DNA of 64,000 bases, taken from positions 4,686,394-4,750,393 of the forward strand of contig CP036432.1 of assembly GCA_007753675.1 (NCBI GenBank), read 5' to 3'. The stretch is from Stieleria magnilauensis (GTDB taxonomy: Bacteria > Planctomycetota > Planctomycetia > Pirellulales > Pirellulaceae). Positions 45,567-54,572 of this stretch are shown here, piece by piece. The notes beneath the pieces are model-generated. The model ran no database searches. It was not told the origin of the DNA and saw only the letters and a program-made list of their open reading frames with translations. A program made the position numbers and the translations under genes. Within the stretch, counting starts at the first letter, position 1; every line of letters starts with the position of its first letter.

Positions 45567-46076
45567 CTACCGTCGTTTGGCAAAACGCAAAACCTTCATA
45601 CCATCGTAAACCATATCGCCCTCGGGTTGCATGCCAACCTTCTCCAGCACACGAATGGATGCGGCATTATCGGGAAGCACCAATCCGACAATCTGATCGA
45701 GGCGGAGCTCGCGGAAGCCAAACTCCAGATTGGCCCTGCAAGCCTCTGTAGCAATACCCTGTCCCCAAAATTCGGGAAGGAATCGATAACCGAGATCAAC
45801 CGCGTCGAGATCGGGCAGGTATTTCAGCCCGCAGAATCCGATGACGGTCTGCGTTTTCTTGAGTACGCAAGCCCATCGTCCGTACCCGACTTCGTCGAAA
45901 TCCGGATAGCCTGCAATGGCTTCGATCGCCACCTCCAGCGACGGGACCAACAGCTCCCCGGTAAACCGCATGACGTCCGGGTTGCTGTTGAGCACAAAAA
46001 ACGCTTCGGCATCGTCAACCGTGAAGGCACGATGATGGAGCCGTTTTGTCTCAGGTCCAGTCCTGTAGTGCTTCAT
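45567..46076 (-). CDS. GNAT-family N-acetyltransferase, RimJ/RimL type
   Basis: A 169-residue acetyltransferase of the RimJ/RimL group (Acetyltransf_3). The hallmarks are TKRLHHRAFTVDDAEAFFVL at the start, VIGFCGLKYLPDLDAVDLGY in the middle and the acetyl-CoA loop EFWGQGIATEACRANLEFGF, followed by NAASIRVLEKVGM. It would transfer acetyl from acetyl-CoA to an amine, often a ribosomal protein or small molecule. I start it at the ATG before KHYRTGPETKRL; the frame extends upstream into a dispersed repeat. Confidence 0.88.
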   Translation of the reverse strand: MKHYRTGPETKRLHHRAFTVDDAEAFFVLNSNPDVMRFTGELLVPSLEVAIEAIAGYPDFDEVGYGRWACVLKKTQTVIGFCGLKYLPDLDAVDLGYRFLPEFWGQGIATEACRANLEFGFRELRLDQIVGLVLPDNAASIRVLEKVGMQPEGDMVYDGMKVLRFAKRR

Positions 46077-46255
46077 CACGCCCGTCGATGAGTCAGTGGA
46101 ATTTGGCTTGATCCATCTTCGTTCATTACAGTCACGTCGCGGTTTGTGGTTTCTGTCAGATAATGAATTGTGATCGATCCGCGCATGCAGAGGAACGGAG
46201 ATCGATCGGACGCCAGAACTTTGTCTGCCCTTCACGTGGGCCGGTGATCGGACTC

Positions 46256-46325
46256 GATTAGAATGGATCCAGCCAGAGGGTGCCAGTTTCAAGAGTCAAC
46301 GACTCGCGATACCAAGCCGGACAAG
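46256..46325. repeat. 70-bp dispersed repeat, copy 1
   Basis: GATTAGAATGGATCC...GTGCCAGTTTCAAG...TACCAAGCCGGACAAG. A second copy is at 47881-47950 with the same order of blocks and about four of five bases matching by eye. Both sit upstream of minus-strand genes. Confidence 0.75.
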
Positions 46326-46583
46326 CCTCATTGCTGGTGCGAATAACGGCCGTCCACGATTCTCTCCCTCTGGGAGAGACGGCGTTTGCGCAGCAAGCAA
46401 ACGCCAGAGAGGGCTCACGCTGCAAAAGTCTTGGCGTCTTCCGCTTCGATCAAATCCGTCACTTAGACAATCGACGTCCCACGGGGTTGAACAACACGGT
46501 TCACCCGACCCGCGGTGCCCATTGCGCCGTCCAACACGCCGCATCGTCTGTTGATCCCCGATGGCCAACGCTGTGAAGCATTT

Positions 46584-46656
46584 TTAGCGGTAGGGCGCGA
46601 GCCCTCCGGTGTCTCGGGAACGATGGGGGACCGGAGGGCTTGCGCCCTGCCGCTAA
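46584..46656. repeat. Palindromic repeat copy (GCGAGCCCTCCGGT family)
   Basis: TTAGCGGTAGGGCGCGAG starts the left arm and CTTGCGCCCTGCCGCTAA ends the right arm: a 73-bp hairpin-forming unit in non-coding DNA. Confidence 0.85.
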
Positions 46657-46740
46657 CACCTCGTCAAACGCAGGGAATAGATGACCACACGACGCCAGTC
46701 ACCGGGAAGTCCGCCGCTGCTTGATCACACCTTGGGTCAC

Positions 46741-47436
46741 TTACCTATCCGTGGTTTCGGTGCCGGACACTTGGTGCTCGACTTCAGCGTCGTTTAACCG
46801 GAAACTTGCCAAGAAATGTTCGACTAAACGTCTCGGGCGTGCGCCGGTCCGATAATGAGCCTTGGCAGTGATTGCTTTTTGGCCCACGACGAACATGTAT
46901 TGATCAAAAATAATGGAACCGGTGTCGATCAGCTGATGCCTTCCCTCGTAACCATCGGCAATCACGGGGACGCTACTCATGACGTACCCATCGTATTCGG
47001 ACGCCAGGCCGACGGCTGAGTTCTCGATCAAATTTAATTGCTCGCGTTTGGTCCGAAGCTCGACCGGGATGACGGCGATTGAGTAACCGCTCTCTTCCAG
47101 CCATCCGCTCCACTCACGAACTGGAAATTGGGTGCTTTGGCTTGCAATCTCTCTGTATTCCACCTTCCGCGGAAGCACTCCCGTGCACAGCCCTTCGTCA
47201 ATGACGACAGCGTGCCAGGTTTCTCCACCTGGACCAAGGCCGACACCAACTCGCGCATAGAAGTAGGTGCCCAATGCACCAGCGGACATCGCGATCAGAA
47301 ACAGAACGATTTTCAGTCGTTGTGAGGGCAACTGGGGTATTCCAAAACGGGTTTCATTCCATCGGGTAACCCTAGCCGTGTTTGGCGAGGCTCGATCCCC
47401 ACTGCGCAACCCGGTATTGGTACCGCCCTGGGTCAC
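46741..47436 (-). CDS. Hypothetical single-span membrane protein
   Basis: A 231-residue frame with one membrane helix near residues 42-60 (LKIVLFLIAMSAGALGTYFY) and a soluble C-terminal part rich in beta strands (REWSGWLEESGYSIAVIPVE, SIIFDQYMFVVGQKAIT). The first 40 residues overlap the end of the preceding gene by 65 bases, so the true start may be further in, but no better ATG precedes the helix. I do not recognise the family. Confidence 0.5.
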   Translation of the reverse strand: MTQGGTNTGLRSGDRASPNTARVTRWNETRFGIPQLPSQRLKIVLFLIAMSAGALGTYFYARVGVGLGPGGETWHAVVIDEGLCTGVLPRKVEYREIASQSTQFPVREWSGWLEESGYSIAVIPVELRTKREQLNLIENSAVGLASEYDGYVMSSVPVIADGYEGRHQLIDTGSIIFDQYMFVVGQKAITAKAHYRTGARPRRLVEHFLASFRLNDAEVEHQVSGTETTDR

Positions 47437-47746
47437 CCTCCGGCAGCAGGTTCGCGGCGATCAATCGCTGACGAACGACGACGCCAAGGAAGTCATACTC
47501 TTCTTCGTCATCGGTAGGAAAACGCTTCAAGATCTCTTTGAACTTGTCGAGCACCTCGCCGGTAATTTCGCAAGTCCCCTGCTCGACGCAAAAGTCCGCA
47601 AACTCCTTTCCACCAACGGTCGCCAGATCTGAATCAAGATGCGAGTAATCGTCTTCCGTCCAGAGATTTCCGGTTTTGCCAGTCGGCGGTCCAACATCAA
47701 TTACATTCGATGGTTGTCCGAACAGTCGCTTGATAAAGGAGAGCAT
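47372..47746 (-). CDS. Hypothetical acidic protein
   Basis: A 124-residue protein from the ATG giving MLSFIKRLFGQPSNV. It is acidic, with a Trp/Asp-rich middle (NLWTEDDYSHLDSDL) and a helical part (EVLDKFKEILKRFPTDDEEE). There is no signal or membrane helix. The frame extends upstream through a dispersed repeat, so the longer start is unlikely. Its function is unknown; it overlaps the next gene. Confidence 0.5.
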   Translation of the reverse strand: MLSFIKRLFGQPSNVIDVGPPTGKTGNLWTEDDYSHLDSDLATVGGKEFADFCVEQGTCEITGEVLDKFKEILKRFPTDDEEEYDFLGVVVRQRLIAANLLPEGDPGRYQYRVAQWGSSLAKHG

Positions 47747-47880
47747 CGTTGAAATCCAGTTAGGCTGTTCGCGGCGAACAAACTGTGAAACAAATTGCGA
47801 TTGACCCGCGAGTGCGGAAGAAAAGACATCGACCGGCCGCCAGACGTTCGTCGGCCTCAGGTGGCCCGGCGTTGGGGCTC

Positions 47881-47950
47881 CATTAGAACGGATCCGGGCA
47901 GAGCGTGCCAGTTTCAAGATTCAACGTCTGGCGACACCAGGCTGGCCACA
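47881..47950. repeat. 70-bp dispersed repeat, copy 2
   Basis: CATTAGAACGGATCC...GTGCCAGTTTCAAG...GACACCAGGCTGGCC, matching 46256-46325. It lies in the gap between mdoH and the acidic hypothetical gene. Confidence 0.75.
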
Positions 47951-47965
47951 GTTCGTCGACGTCGT

Positions 47966-50182
47966 TCACGCATCGATGTTTTCCGGCAAGGGTTGCCAAT
48001 CCTGCACCACATCCAAGTGCAATTCGCGAAACGCTTCGTAGTCCAACAACACGGCTCGCCGCAACGGCTGGGGAATCGACCGCACGCCGCCCAGATCGAT
48101 CGACTGGCGCAGCTTAATCGCGTCGTCAGGATGCATGGTCACACTTGCATCGCTTGCGAGCTGGATCTGTTGGTGCAAGGAATGCAGCGACGGATCGCAA
48201 ATAAATCGCTCGAACAACTCGTCGGTCCGCGCAGGTTTCTCCTCCAACCGATCCAGGGCGAGGCGGTGAGACCGTATCACGTCGCAGGGGACAGACTCTT
48301 GAGGAGTCAGCAGCAATCCGGCACGTTTCAGTGCTCGGCCCACCGTTGTACTCGCCGCCAGCTTTGCCAACGGAATGGACACGACCAGTCCAATCAGCAC
48401 CGGTGAAAACCAGATCAGCAAAGTAGGCATCCACCATGCGATCAAAGCGGTCAATGCGATACCGATCACGGTGAAGCCCCAAAACTGCCGTGCGACGTCT
48501 TTCCACGCCAAACAATGTTCGTTGCGATTCTGCGTCGCCCAACTGACACTCGTTCCGGTCAGCGCCGCGACGACGAACCAGCTGTGATAGAGAGCCATGA
48601 TCGGGGACAACAAGACGGAAAAGATCGACTCCACAACCGTACTTAAAACCAGACGCGTTCGCCCGCCGACCGCCCGGACTCGATCGCGGTCGGTGAAGAC
48701 ATGGATCACGCTCCATAGCTTGGGCAAGAACAACAGGCACATGGAGATGCAAAACAGCACGATCACCCCGACCGTTGGGACATTGTCGCCGATTGATTCG
48801 GTGGGGTAGGTCCAGCTGTCATAAAGCATCCCGGAGAGACACAGCATCATGAACACAATCCAAATCGGTGACGCGGCGTAAGACAACACACCGCTAGCGA
48901 AGTGGAATCGACTGAGCATTCGATACTTCTCGGCCGCCAGCAGTTTGGCGTGCTGTAAATTCCCCTGACACCATCGTTGATCGCGTTGGGCATAGTCGGC
49001 CAGCGTGGTCGGACATTCCTCAAAGCTCCCTTCCAAATCCGTCGCGACCTGAACCTTCCAGCCCGAACGCACCATCAACGCGGCTTCGACGAAATCGTGA
49101 CTGAGAATTTCTCCCCCCAAGGGCTCTTTCCCCGGCAACACCGGCAAATCGCAATGCTCCAAAAAAGCACGCACACGGATGATTGCATTGTGCCCCCAGT
49201 AGTTTCCGTCATCGCCCGCCCACTTGGCGAATCCGGCGACAAAGATCGGACCGTACGTGTGCGCGGCAAACTGTTGCAACCGCGCGAACAATGAATTCCG
49301 ACCGACCGGCGCCGGGGGGACTTGAAGGATTCCCAACTGGCTATCCGCTCGCATCCGCGCGACCATCTCCAGCATCGTTTCAGCCGACATCAAACTGTCC
49401 GCGTCCAAAACGATCATGTACGGATAGCTCGCGCCCCAGCGGATACAAAAGTCAGCGATATTGCCTGCCTTTCGTGACTTGTTGTGCGGCCGGTGCCGAT
49501 AGAAAACTCGGCAGTCGGGAACGCGCTCAACAAACTGAGACCACGCCAATTCCTCCTGCAACCAGACTTCTGATTGCGTCGTATCGCTGAGCAGATAAAA
49601 GTCGAACTGATTCGTCGCGTGGTGAGTGCGCAGATCGTCAACCATCGCTTCGATGCCTGCAATGACGCGTTCCGGTGCCTCGTTGTACACCGGCATCAAG
49701 ACCGCAGTGCGCTGCGGTTCGCCGATCGCTGGTTCAGCCCCTTGCGGATCGTGGCGATCAGAAAGCTGTTGCTCGGCCGCAAGTTGTGACGCGTCTGGCG
49801 GGTGATGTGGTGAAGCATTGATCGTCCGTGGTTTACCAGGTTTTAGCGGCAGGGCGCAAGCCCTCCGGTTCCCCATCTTCACCACGACACCGGAGGGCTC
49901 GCGCCCTACCGCTAATAAGTGCTCCCCAGCGTTGTTTGGCGGAGCTAACGTCCTCGACATGCGACGTCGACTGTGCAGCGTGAGAAATCCGATGGTTGCG
50001 AGCACAAACGAAAACGCTATCCAACCGAACAACAATGCAAAAATCGCCGCACTCAATGCTTCGAACAAATTGATTCCGCTGCTGCGATCGACAACCACCA
50101 GGTAGCTAGCCGTCGCGATCGCCGTCAATCCGAGCGACAACAGAATCACCGTGACACGAACAGATGAACTGGAATGTTCCAT
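47966..50182 (-). CDS. mdoH: Glucan biosynthesis glucosyltransferase H, with in-frame repeat insertion
   Basis: MdoH (OpgH) makes the beta-1,2-glucan backbone of osmoregulated periplasmic glucans from UDP-glucose at the inner membrane. The 738-residue protein has N-terminal membrane helices, a GT2 domain with AVLMPVYNEAPERVIAGIEA, the VLDADSLM motif and RDQRWCQGNLQH, and several C-terminal helices. The start is the ATG of MEHSSSSVRV; an in-frame TTG lies 12 bases upstream. Between the second helix and the GT2 domain, codons 90-114 come from a palindromic repeat (49843-49915). It is divergent from mdoG. Confidence 0.92.
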   Translation of the reverse strand: MEHSSSSVRVTVILLSLGLTAIATASYLVVVDRSSGINLFEALSAAIFALLFGWIAFSFVLATIGFLTLHSRRRMSRTLAPPNNAGEHLLAVGREPSGVVVKMGNRRACALPLKPGKPRTINASPHHPPDASQLAAEQQLSDRHDPQGAEPAIGEPQRTAVLMPVYNEAPERVIAGIEAMVDDLRTHHATNQFDFYLLSDTTQSEVWLQEELAWSQFVERVPDCRVFYRHRPHNKSRKAGNIADFCIRWGASYPYMIVLDADSLMSAETMLEMVARMRADSQLGILQVPPAPVGRNSLFARLQQFAAHTYGPIFVAGFAKWAGDDGNYWGHNAIIRVRAFLEHCDLPVLPGKEPLGGEILSHDFVEAALMVRSGWKVQVATDLEGSFEECPTTLADYAQRDQRWCQGNLQHAKLLAAEKYRMLSRFHFASGVLSYAASPIWIVFMMLCLSGMLYDSWTYPTESIGDNVPTVGVIVLFCISMCLLFLPKLWSVIHVFTDRDRVRAVGGRTRLVLSTVVESIFSVLLSPIMALYHSWFVVAALTGTSVSWATQNRNEHCLAWKDVARQFWGFTVIGIALTALIAWWMPTLLIWFSPVLIGLVVSIPLAKLAASTTVGRALKRAGLLLTPQESVPCDVIRSHRLALDRLEEKPARTDELFERFICDPSLHSLHQQIQLASDASVTMHPDDAIKLRQSIDLGGVRSIPQPLRRAVLLDYEAFRELHLDVVQDWQPLPENIDA
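49843..49915. repeat. Palindromic repeat inside the mdoH coding region
   Basis: TTAGCGGCAGGGCGCAAG opens the left arm and CTCGCGCCCTACCGCTAA closes the right arm, the same 73-bp unit as at 46584-46656. On the minus strand it is read through in frame as LLAVGREPSG...RACALPLK, so it adds ~25 residues to MdoH. Confidence 0.9.
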
Positions 50183-50249
50183 TGATTGATCCAATCTTCA
50201 CGTAGACCGAGAGACCTAGATAAACGCCAAAGCCGTCGATGCAAGAATG

Positions 50250-50651
50250 CTATCGGGCACCCACACTCGCAGACGCTGCGAAGCGGTACGACTGAATCAA
50301 ACCCGACCACCAACTCAGCCGCAGCGGGGCGGCCCGGCGAACAGGTTGTGCCGGTTGCATCACACTACGTTGCGGCGACGGTACGACGTCCCGGTTCCCG
50401 GTGCTGGCCACGTGGTCGGCGGCCATTCGAAGTGCGGTACGGATCAGATCACCGTGTTCACGACAAAGACATCCTGCGCGTTCCGAGATCGCAAGGGCGA
50501 CCAGGTGGTTCGACTGGTTATCGACAGATCCGCTGGCACGAAGATAGCGCTCGACCACTGGGACGAGAGAACTCGGTTGTTGATCCTCTGCAGGGTGGCC
50601 CGAAAGAACGAAAGGTTGAGTTAGTGGCGTCGTTTCAAAAACAACGGACAT
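50250..50651 (-). CDS. Hypothetical protein upstream of mdoH
   Basis: A 133-residue frame from the ATG giving MSVVFETTPLTQPFV to a stop 67 bases before mdoH. It has a Pro/Ser-rich first third, a helical middle with Cys residues (AGCLCREHGDLIRTALRMAA) and an Arg-rich end. No known motif. Its direction and spacing suggest co-transcription with mdoH. The frame also runs upstream, but the longer version lacks protein-like sequence. Confidence 0.45.
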   Translation of the reverse strand: MSVVFETTPLTQPFVLSGHPAEDQQPSSLVPVVERYLRASGSVDNQSNHLVALAISERAGCLCREHGDLIRTALRMAADHVASTGNRDVVPSPQRSVMQPAQPVRRAAPLRLSWWSGLIQSYRFAASASVGAR

Positions 50652-51346
50652 AGGTTCAGTTCCAATAGGAAGACAAGAGAAGCATGTCCACCGATCGACG
50701 GGGACATGGATCGAAAAGTTCAAGACACGGGTTGCCCACACCTTCAAACGCTGTGCCGATCGCGAGCATTGAATTTGTTTCCGCGTCGCATCGGCTGACG
50801 TCACAGGCCCACACGAAAGAGAGTTGGTCTTGCTAGGGGGAATGAAGTTCCCGTCCGACCGATTGCAGCGAAAGAGTAAACCGGACGAAATTTTTTTGCC
50901 CGAGCGGGCGTCCTTTCCGGTTCATCGAAACGAGATCGATTGCTGATGGACGGGCCGTGCAGAGTGGACGACAAACGAGCAACACTTGCTCGAAACTCAA
51001 CCAGTCTCCTTAGGTTGAGTGAGCATGCAAGTTCATTTTGCGGGGGCGTTTCAGTCCATCACTTTGGCGATCGACGAACATGCCAATGGTTCCGCCGCGG
51101 ACAATGGTTCCGCAGCCGACTGTAGAGTGCGTTTAACGGCGGGAACCGTGGATTGAACGGCATCGAGCGTTCGGTCGATCGGCATCGGTCGCCTGGACGT
51201 CGGCACAGGGATTGCAAGCTGCGGGTGATTCACAATCTTTAAAAACCGATTCAAATGCCGTTGGCCCATCCGAATCAGGCGGACGGTTGACTGAATCGGG
51301 TTCGCCAACGCAATGCATTGGCCGCGCACCTCTTATGGAGTCTGAT
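50652..51346. other. Divergent regulatory region between mdoH side and mdoG
   Basis: About 700 bases without a supported gene. Visible items are a GCCCGAGCGGGC hairpin after a T-run near 50886-50908 and a twice-repeated CAATGGTTCCGC stretch at 51082-51115. Promoters for both directions should lie here, but no clear -35/-10 pair stands out. Confidence 0.5.
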
Positions 51347-52996
51347 ATGGTGGTTCTGCGTTTTGTCTTGGTCCTGCTTCTCCTCTTGGTCGCGATCTGT
51401 TGCACCGGCATGTCTGAAGCGTCCGAACAACCGTCCGAAAAACCGGCTGACCAATGGACACAAGTTGTCGACTACGACAGTTTGTGCGCCCTCGCTCGGC
51501 AGGTGGCTGACCGTCCGGCAGAACCTCGGTCGGTCCTACCGGAGGTTTTGGCGCGCATGCAGTACGACGACTATCGGCGGATCGCGTTCCGGCCCAAGCA
51601 TGCCGTCTGGTGGGACGAACTACCGACGTCACTGGAAACCTTTCACCGCGGATTTGTCCAACGGGACAAGGTTCGTATCTTCACGATCTGCGATGGCGAA
51701 TCGAAGGAGGTGATGTTTTCGAAGTCTGATTTTCAGTACCAGTCACCGTTGAATCCAGACGCGATTCCCAGCGACGCAGGACACGCAGGGCTGAAGTTGG
51801 TCAGCACCCTCGATGAAATGAGCGGCGGTCAGGAATTGTTGACCTTTCTTGGGGCGAGTTATTTTCGCGGCCGTAGCGGTGCAACTCGCTATGGGACGTC
51901 CGCCAGAGCGTTGGCCATCGACGTCGCGATGAACCGCGAGGAAGAGTTCCCTTTCTTTCGCGGCTTTTGGGTCGTCCGACCCAAGCAAGACCAACGTTGT
52001 GTGACCGTGCTTGCTCTGTTGGACAGCCCCAGCGTGGCGGGTGCGTACAAGTTTGAACTGACACCGGGAATGCACGAATCTCAATTGCAAGTCGAATCAG
52101 TGCTTTACTTTCGCAGCGTCCCGGACAAGGTCGCGTTGGCCCCCTTGACCAGCATGTGGATCTGGGGCGACGGGCTGGACGGTCCGCCCAAGGATGCTCG
52201 TCCTGCCGTCCACGACAGCGATGGGCTGCTCGTGCAGCATCGCAACGAAACCGCCGCTCCCCGTCATTCCGGTCAGCCTAGTCGCGACGGTGCTTCCTCA
52301 GGAGAAACGAGCGAGTGGACCTGGCGTGCCTTCGCCAGGCAAAGTTACCCTTCGGTCAGCCGGATCGCCGTGGACCAATTGATCGGCTTTGGATTGATGC
52401 AACGGAATCGATCGTTTTACCACTATGACGATCACAATGCGCGTTATGACCTTCGCCCCAGCGTGTGGGTAACGACCGACCAGCCATGGACAGACGGCGT
52501 GATTGAATTACTGGAGTTGCCGGGGGCGCATGAAGGCGTCGACAACATCGCCGCCTACTGGATCCCCGATTGCAAACCGACCGTGGGCGAGCCGGTCAAA
52601 TTGAAATACACGGTGAGTTTTTTTGCCGGCGACTACGGCCGTCAAGTCAACGTTGCCCGCGCGACACATTTTGATGTCCAGCGTGATGCCGATGGACAAA
52701 CGATCGACATGACGATCCGATTTTCGGGAACGCCGCTCCACAAAACCCATCTGCTCGCCAACATGGGAGTGGACGTTCAACTGATGCGTGCTTCACTGTT
52801 GCGCAAGTCAATGGAGCGAACCGAGTCAGGCGACCTGCTGGTCGGCTTGACGTTCCAACTGGACAGCGACGCGCCGCCAGAACTGGCAGTACAACTCGTC
52901 GAGGATGGAAAACCGTTGAGTGAACGATTCACCTATCTCTGTCCGCCCCAAGAGCCAGAGTTTGTGTACCCTGCTGTGTACACGCGTACGGAGTGA
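51347..52996 (+). CDS. mdoG: Periplasmic glucan biosynthesis protein
   Basis: A 549-residue exported protein of the MdoG/OpgG family. It has a hydrophobic signal (VVLRFVLVLLLLLVAICCTG), then YDSLCALARQVAD, the beta-sandwich core with DDYRRIAFRPKHAVWWDE, FLGASYFRGRSGATRYGTSARALAID, and the C-terminal SDAPPELAVQLVEDGKPLSE. It acts in the periplasm on the glucan made by MdoH; MdoD is the closest alternative. I chose the ATG at 51347, with GGAG 7 bases upstream, over the ATG 12 bases earlier. It is divergent from mdoH, unlike the mdoGH operon of enterobacteria. Confidence 0.9.
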   Translation: MVVLRFVLVLLLLLVAICCTGMSEASEQPSEKPADQWTQVVDYDSLCALARQVADRPAEPRSVLPEVLARMQYDDYRRIAFRPKHAVWWDELPTSLETFHRGFVQRDKVRIFTICDGESKEVMFSKSDFQYQSPLNPDAIPSDAGHAGLKLVSTLDEMSGGQELLTFLGASYFRGRSGATRYGTSARALAIDVAMNREEEFPFFRGFWVVRPKQDQRCVTVLALLDSPSVAGAYKFELTPGMHESQLQVESVLYFRSVPDKVALAPLTSMWIWGDGLDGPPKDARPAVHDSDGLLVQHRNETAAPRHSGQPSRDGASSGETSEWTWRAFARQSYPSVSRIAVDQLIGFGLMQRNRSFYHYDDHNARYDLRPSVWVTTDQPWTDGVIELLELPGAHEGVDNIAAYWIPDCKPTVGEPVKLKYTVSFFAGDYGRQVNVARATHFDVQRDADGQTIDMTIRFSGTPLHKTHLLANMGVDVQLMRASLLRKSMERTESGDLLVGLTFQLDSDAPPELAVQLVEDGKPLSERFTYLCPPQEPEFVYPAVYTRTE

Positions 52997-53043
52997 GTCC
53001 GATCATCCATCTGCGTGCATGCAAGTCGGCCGTCGGGAAACAC

Positions 53044-53322
53044 CCTTGGCGTTGATGGGGCGACGCCATCGATCCAGACGACGCGCGGCGATGCAGATTT
53101 TGGCGGAGATGGCAGAAAAAGAGCGGGCAGAAAAATGGGAGGTCAGGTCGAAGAAATGGTTAGACAGGAAAATGGGTGACAGGAAAATGAGTTGCCCAAA
53201 CCAGACGGACGGCCGGCCGGCGGGACGGGCATGGGGACGGAAAACAATTCAGGGCATGATCACGCCATTTTCCTGTCTCCCATTTTCTTGTCTTTCCGTT
53301 AACACCCGCCATCCCCAGCACC
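53044..53322. repeat. Left copy of ~275-bp direct repeat
   Basis: Begins CTTGGCGTTGATGGGGCGAC and ends CGCCATCCCCAGCACC. Copy 2 at 55264-55536 matches roughly nine in ten bases with a few small gaps. Apparent ORFs in both copies share a KWLDRKMGDRKMSCPNQT stretch only because the DNA is duplicated. Confidence 0.85.
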
Positions 53323-53494
53323 TTGGGGCCGAAGGCCGGTCAGTTCCTGGATGCGTGCCCCCTCTGATGGCCGGACCCTCGTGGACGCGTTACATTGGTC
53401 GATTCCTGGGCTGCTTCGTTCGATCGCCTATCGACGAATCGGTGAAACAAGAGCCCCGACCCCGAAATAGCGAATGACCACTCGCGAAGCATGA

Positions 53495-53713
53495 ATGGAT
53501 CCCGTGACGCCGTATGGAAATTCAGTGAATCAAGACAAAATCACACTCGGTCAACTCGAATCGTTCCTGCTTAAGTCCGCTGACATCCTGCGCGGCAAGA
53601 CGAACGCTTCCGAGTTCAAAGAATGCATCTTTGGAATGCTGATGAAAGAGTTACTCACGGGCGAGAAGCCACTGTTGGTTTCTGACGTAGTAGAGGACGC
53701 TATTCATGCTTAA
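53495..53713 (+). pseudogene. Type I restriction-modification remnant (HsdM N-terminus joined to an HsdS-like tail)
   Basis: A 72-residue frame. Its first part, ITLGQLESFLLKSADILRG then ASEFKECIFGML, is the N-terminal signature of HsdM DNA methyltransferase subunits. It then jumps to MKELLTGEKPL, which resembles the LMQDLLTG end of HsdS specificity subunits. The bulk of hsdM and hsdS would have been lost by an internal deletion. It overlaps the DUF488 gene by eight bases. If translated at all, it has no methylase motif. Confidence 0.55.
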
Positions 53714-54572
53714 ACGTCAACGTGTCTTGTTGCGATTGTTGCACCAAGCCGACCGAAAAACCGTTTCAAGGATGGAACTCACCAAGTGGTGTTTTTTGTT
53801 GCGTCAAGAAACACCGTCGTGTGGCGGATCGGCGTTCTACGACTTCGTGCCCTATCAATACGGTCCGTTCTCATTCTCGATCTATCAAGAACTCGAGAAA
53901 CTGGTCTCACAAAGCTACATCGAAACGCCCGATGATCAGACGCTTAAACTAACGGAACTCGGATCCGCCGAAGCGACCGTTCCCGCCGATGTTTCTCGCG
54001 ACGTCAACCGTATTACGCGTCGATTCGCCGGTTGCTCGACGGGGAAACTACTCGACTATGTCTACGAATCCTATCCGACGTTCACGGTCAACAGTGTTCG
54101 CAAACAACTTGTGAAACGCCCGAAAACGGACACTCGGGTTTATACCGCCGGTTATGAGGGGTGCAGCGTCGACAAGTTTTTGTCGTTGCTGGTTGAAAGT
54201 GGCATCGAGCGATTGATCGACGTTCGGATGAATCCCATCGCTCGGCGTTACGGTTTCCACAAGAGCACATTAAACCGATTGTGCGGCAAACTGAATATCG
54301 AATACGTCCACGTTCCTGAGCTTGGGATCCGCAGCGACAAGCGCCAGGAACTCGACACCCAGGCCGACTACGACGCCCTCTTTGCGGACTATGAACGCAC
54401 GACGCTGAAGAAGGAATCAGGGGCAATTCAGAAGGTCGCCGCGTTGATGCACGAAAAGCCTAGCGTGTTGGTTTGCATGGAAGCGGAACCGTGTTGCTGC
54501 CACCGTTTGCGATTGGCTAATTCCGTGGCGTCGCTGACGGGCCTCGAGATTGTTAATTTGAGGGCGAAGTAG
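53706..54572 (+). CDS. DUF488 protein with N-terminal Panacea-like domain
   Basis: The 288-residue product has two parts. Residues ~1-100 (ELTKWCFLLRQETP, then FYDFVPYQYGPFSFSIYQEL) recall the SocA/Panacea-type DUF4065 fold found in defence and antitoxin proteins. From ~138 a DUF488 domain begins: RVYTAGYEGCSVDKFLSLL, DVRMNPIARRYGFHKSTL, and the Cys/His motif MEAEPCCCHRLRLA. DUF488 proteins are unknown enzymes often near restriction systems. It is the only intact gene between the two direct repeats. Confidence 0.75.
   Translation: MLKRQRVLLRLLHQADRKTVSRMELTKWCFLLRQETPSCGGSAFYDFVPYQYGPFSFSIYQELEKLVSQSYIETPDDQTLKLTELGSAEATVPADVSRDVNRITRRFAGCSTGKLLDYVYESYPTFTVNSVRKQLVKRPKTDTRVYTAGYEGCSVDKFLSLLVESGIERLIDVRMNPIARRYGFHKSTLNRLCGKLNIEYVHVPELGIRSDKRQELDTQADYDALFADYERTTLKKESGAIQKVAALMHEKPSVLVCMEAEPCCCHRLRLANSVASLTGLEIVNLRAK

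Larger units (their letters stand above)
46077..46740. other. Repeat-rich intergenic region
   Basis: No gene is supported. Contents: one copy of a 70-bp dispersed sequence (46256-46325), a TCTCCCTCTGGGAGAGACGG inverted stretch near 46362, and the palindromic repeat at 46584-46656. Confidence 0.65.

Noticed and set aside
50886..50908. GCCCGAGCGGGC hairpin next to a T-run as a terminator
   Set aside because: The T-run precedes the stem on the plus strand and becomes an A-run after it on the minus strand, so neither direction gives a terminator.
52920..53477. 185-codon frame after mdoG, and a related 67-codon frame at 55271
   Set aside because: They resemble each other only because the direct repeat is duplicated; no ribosome site or family pattern.
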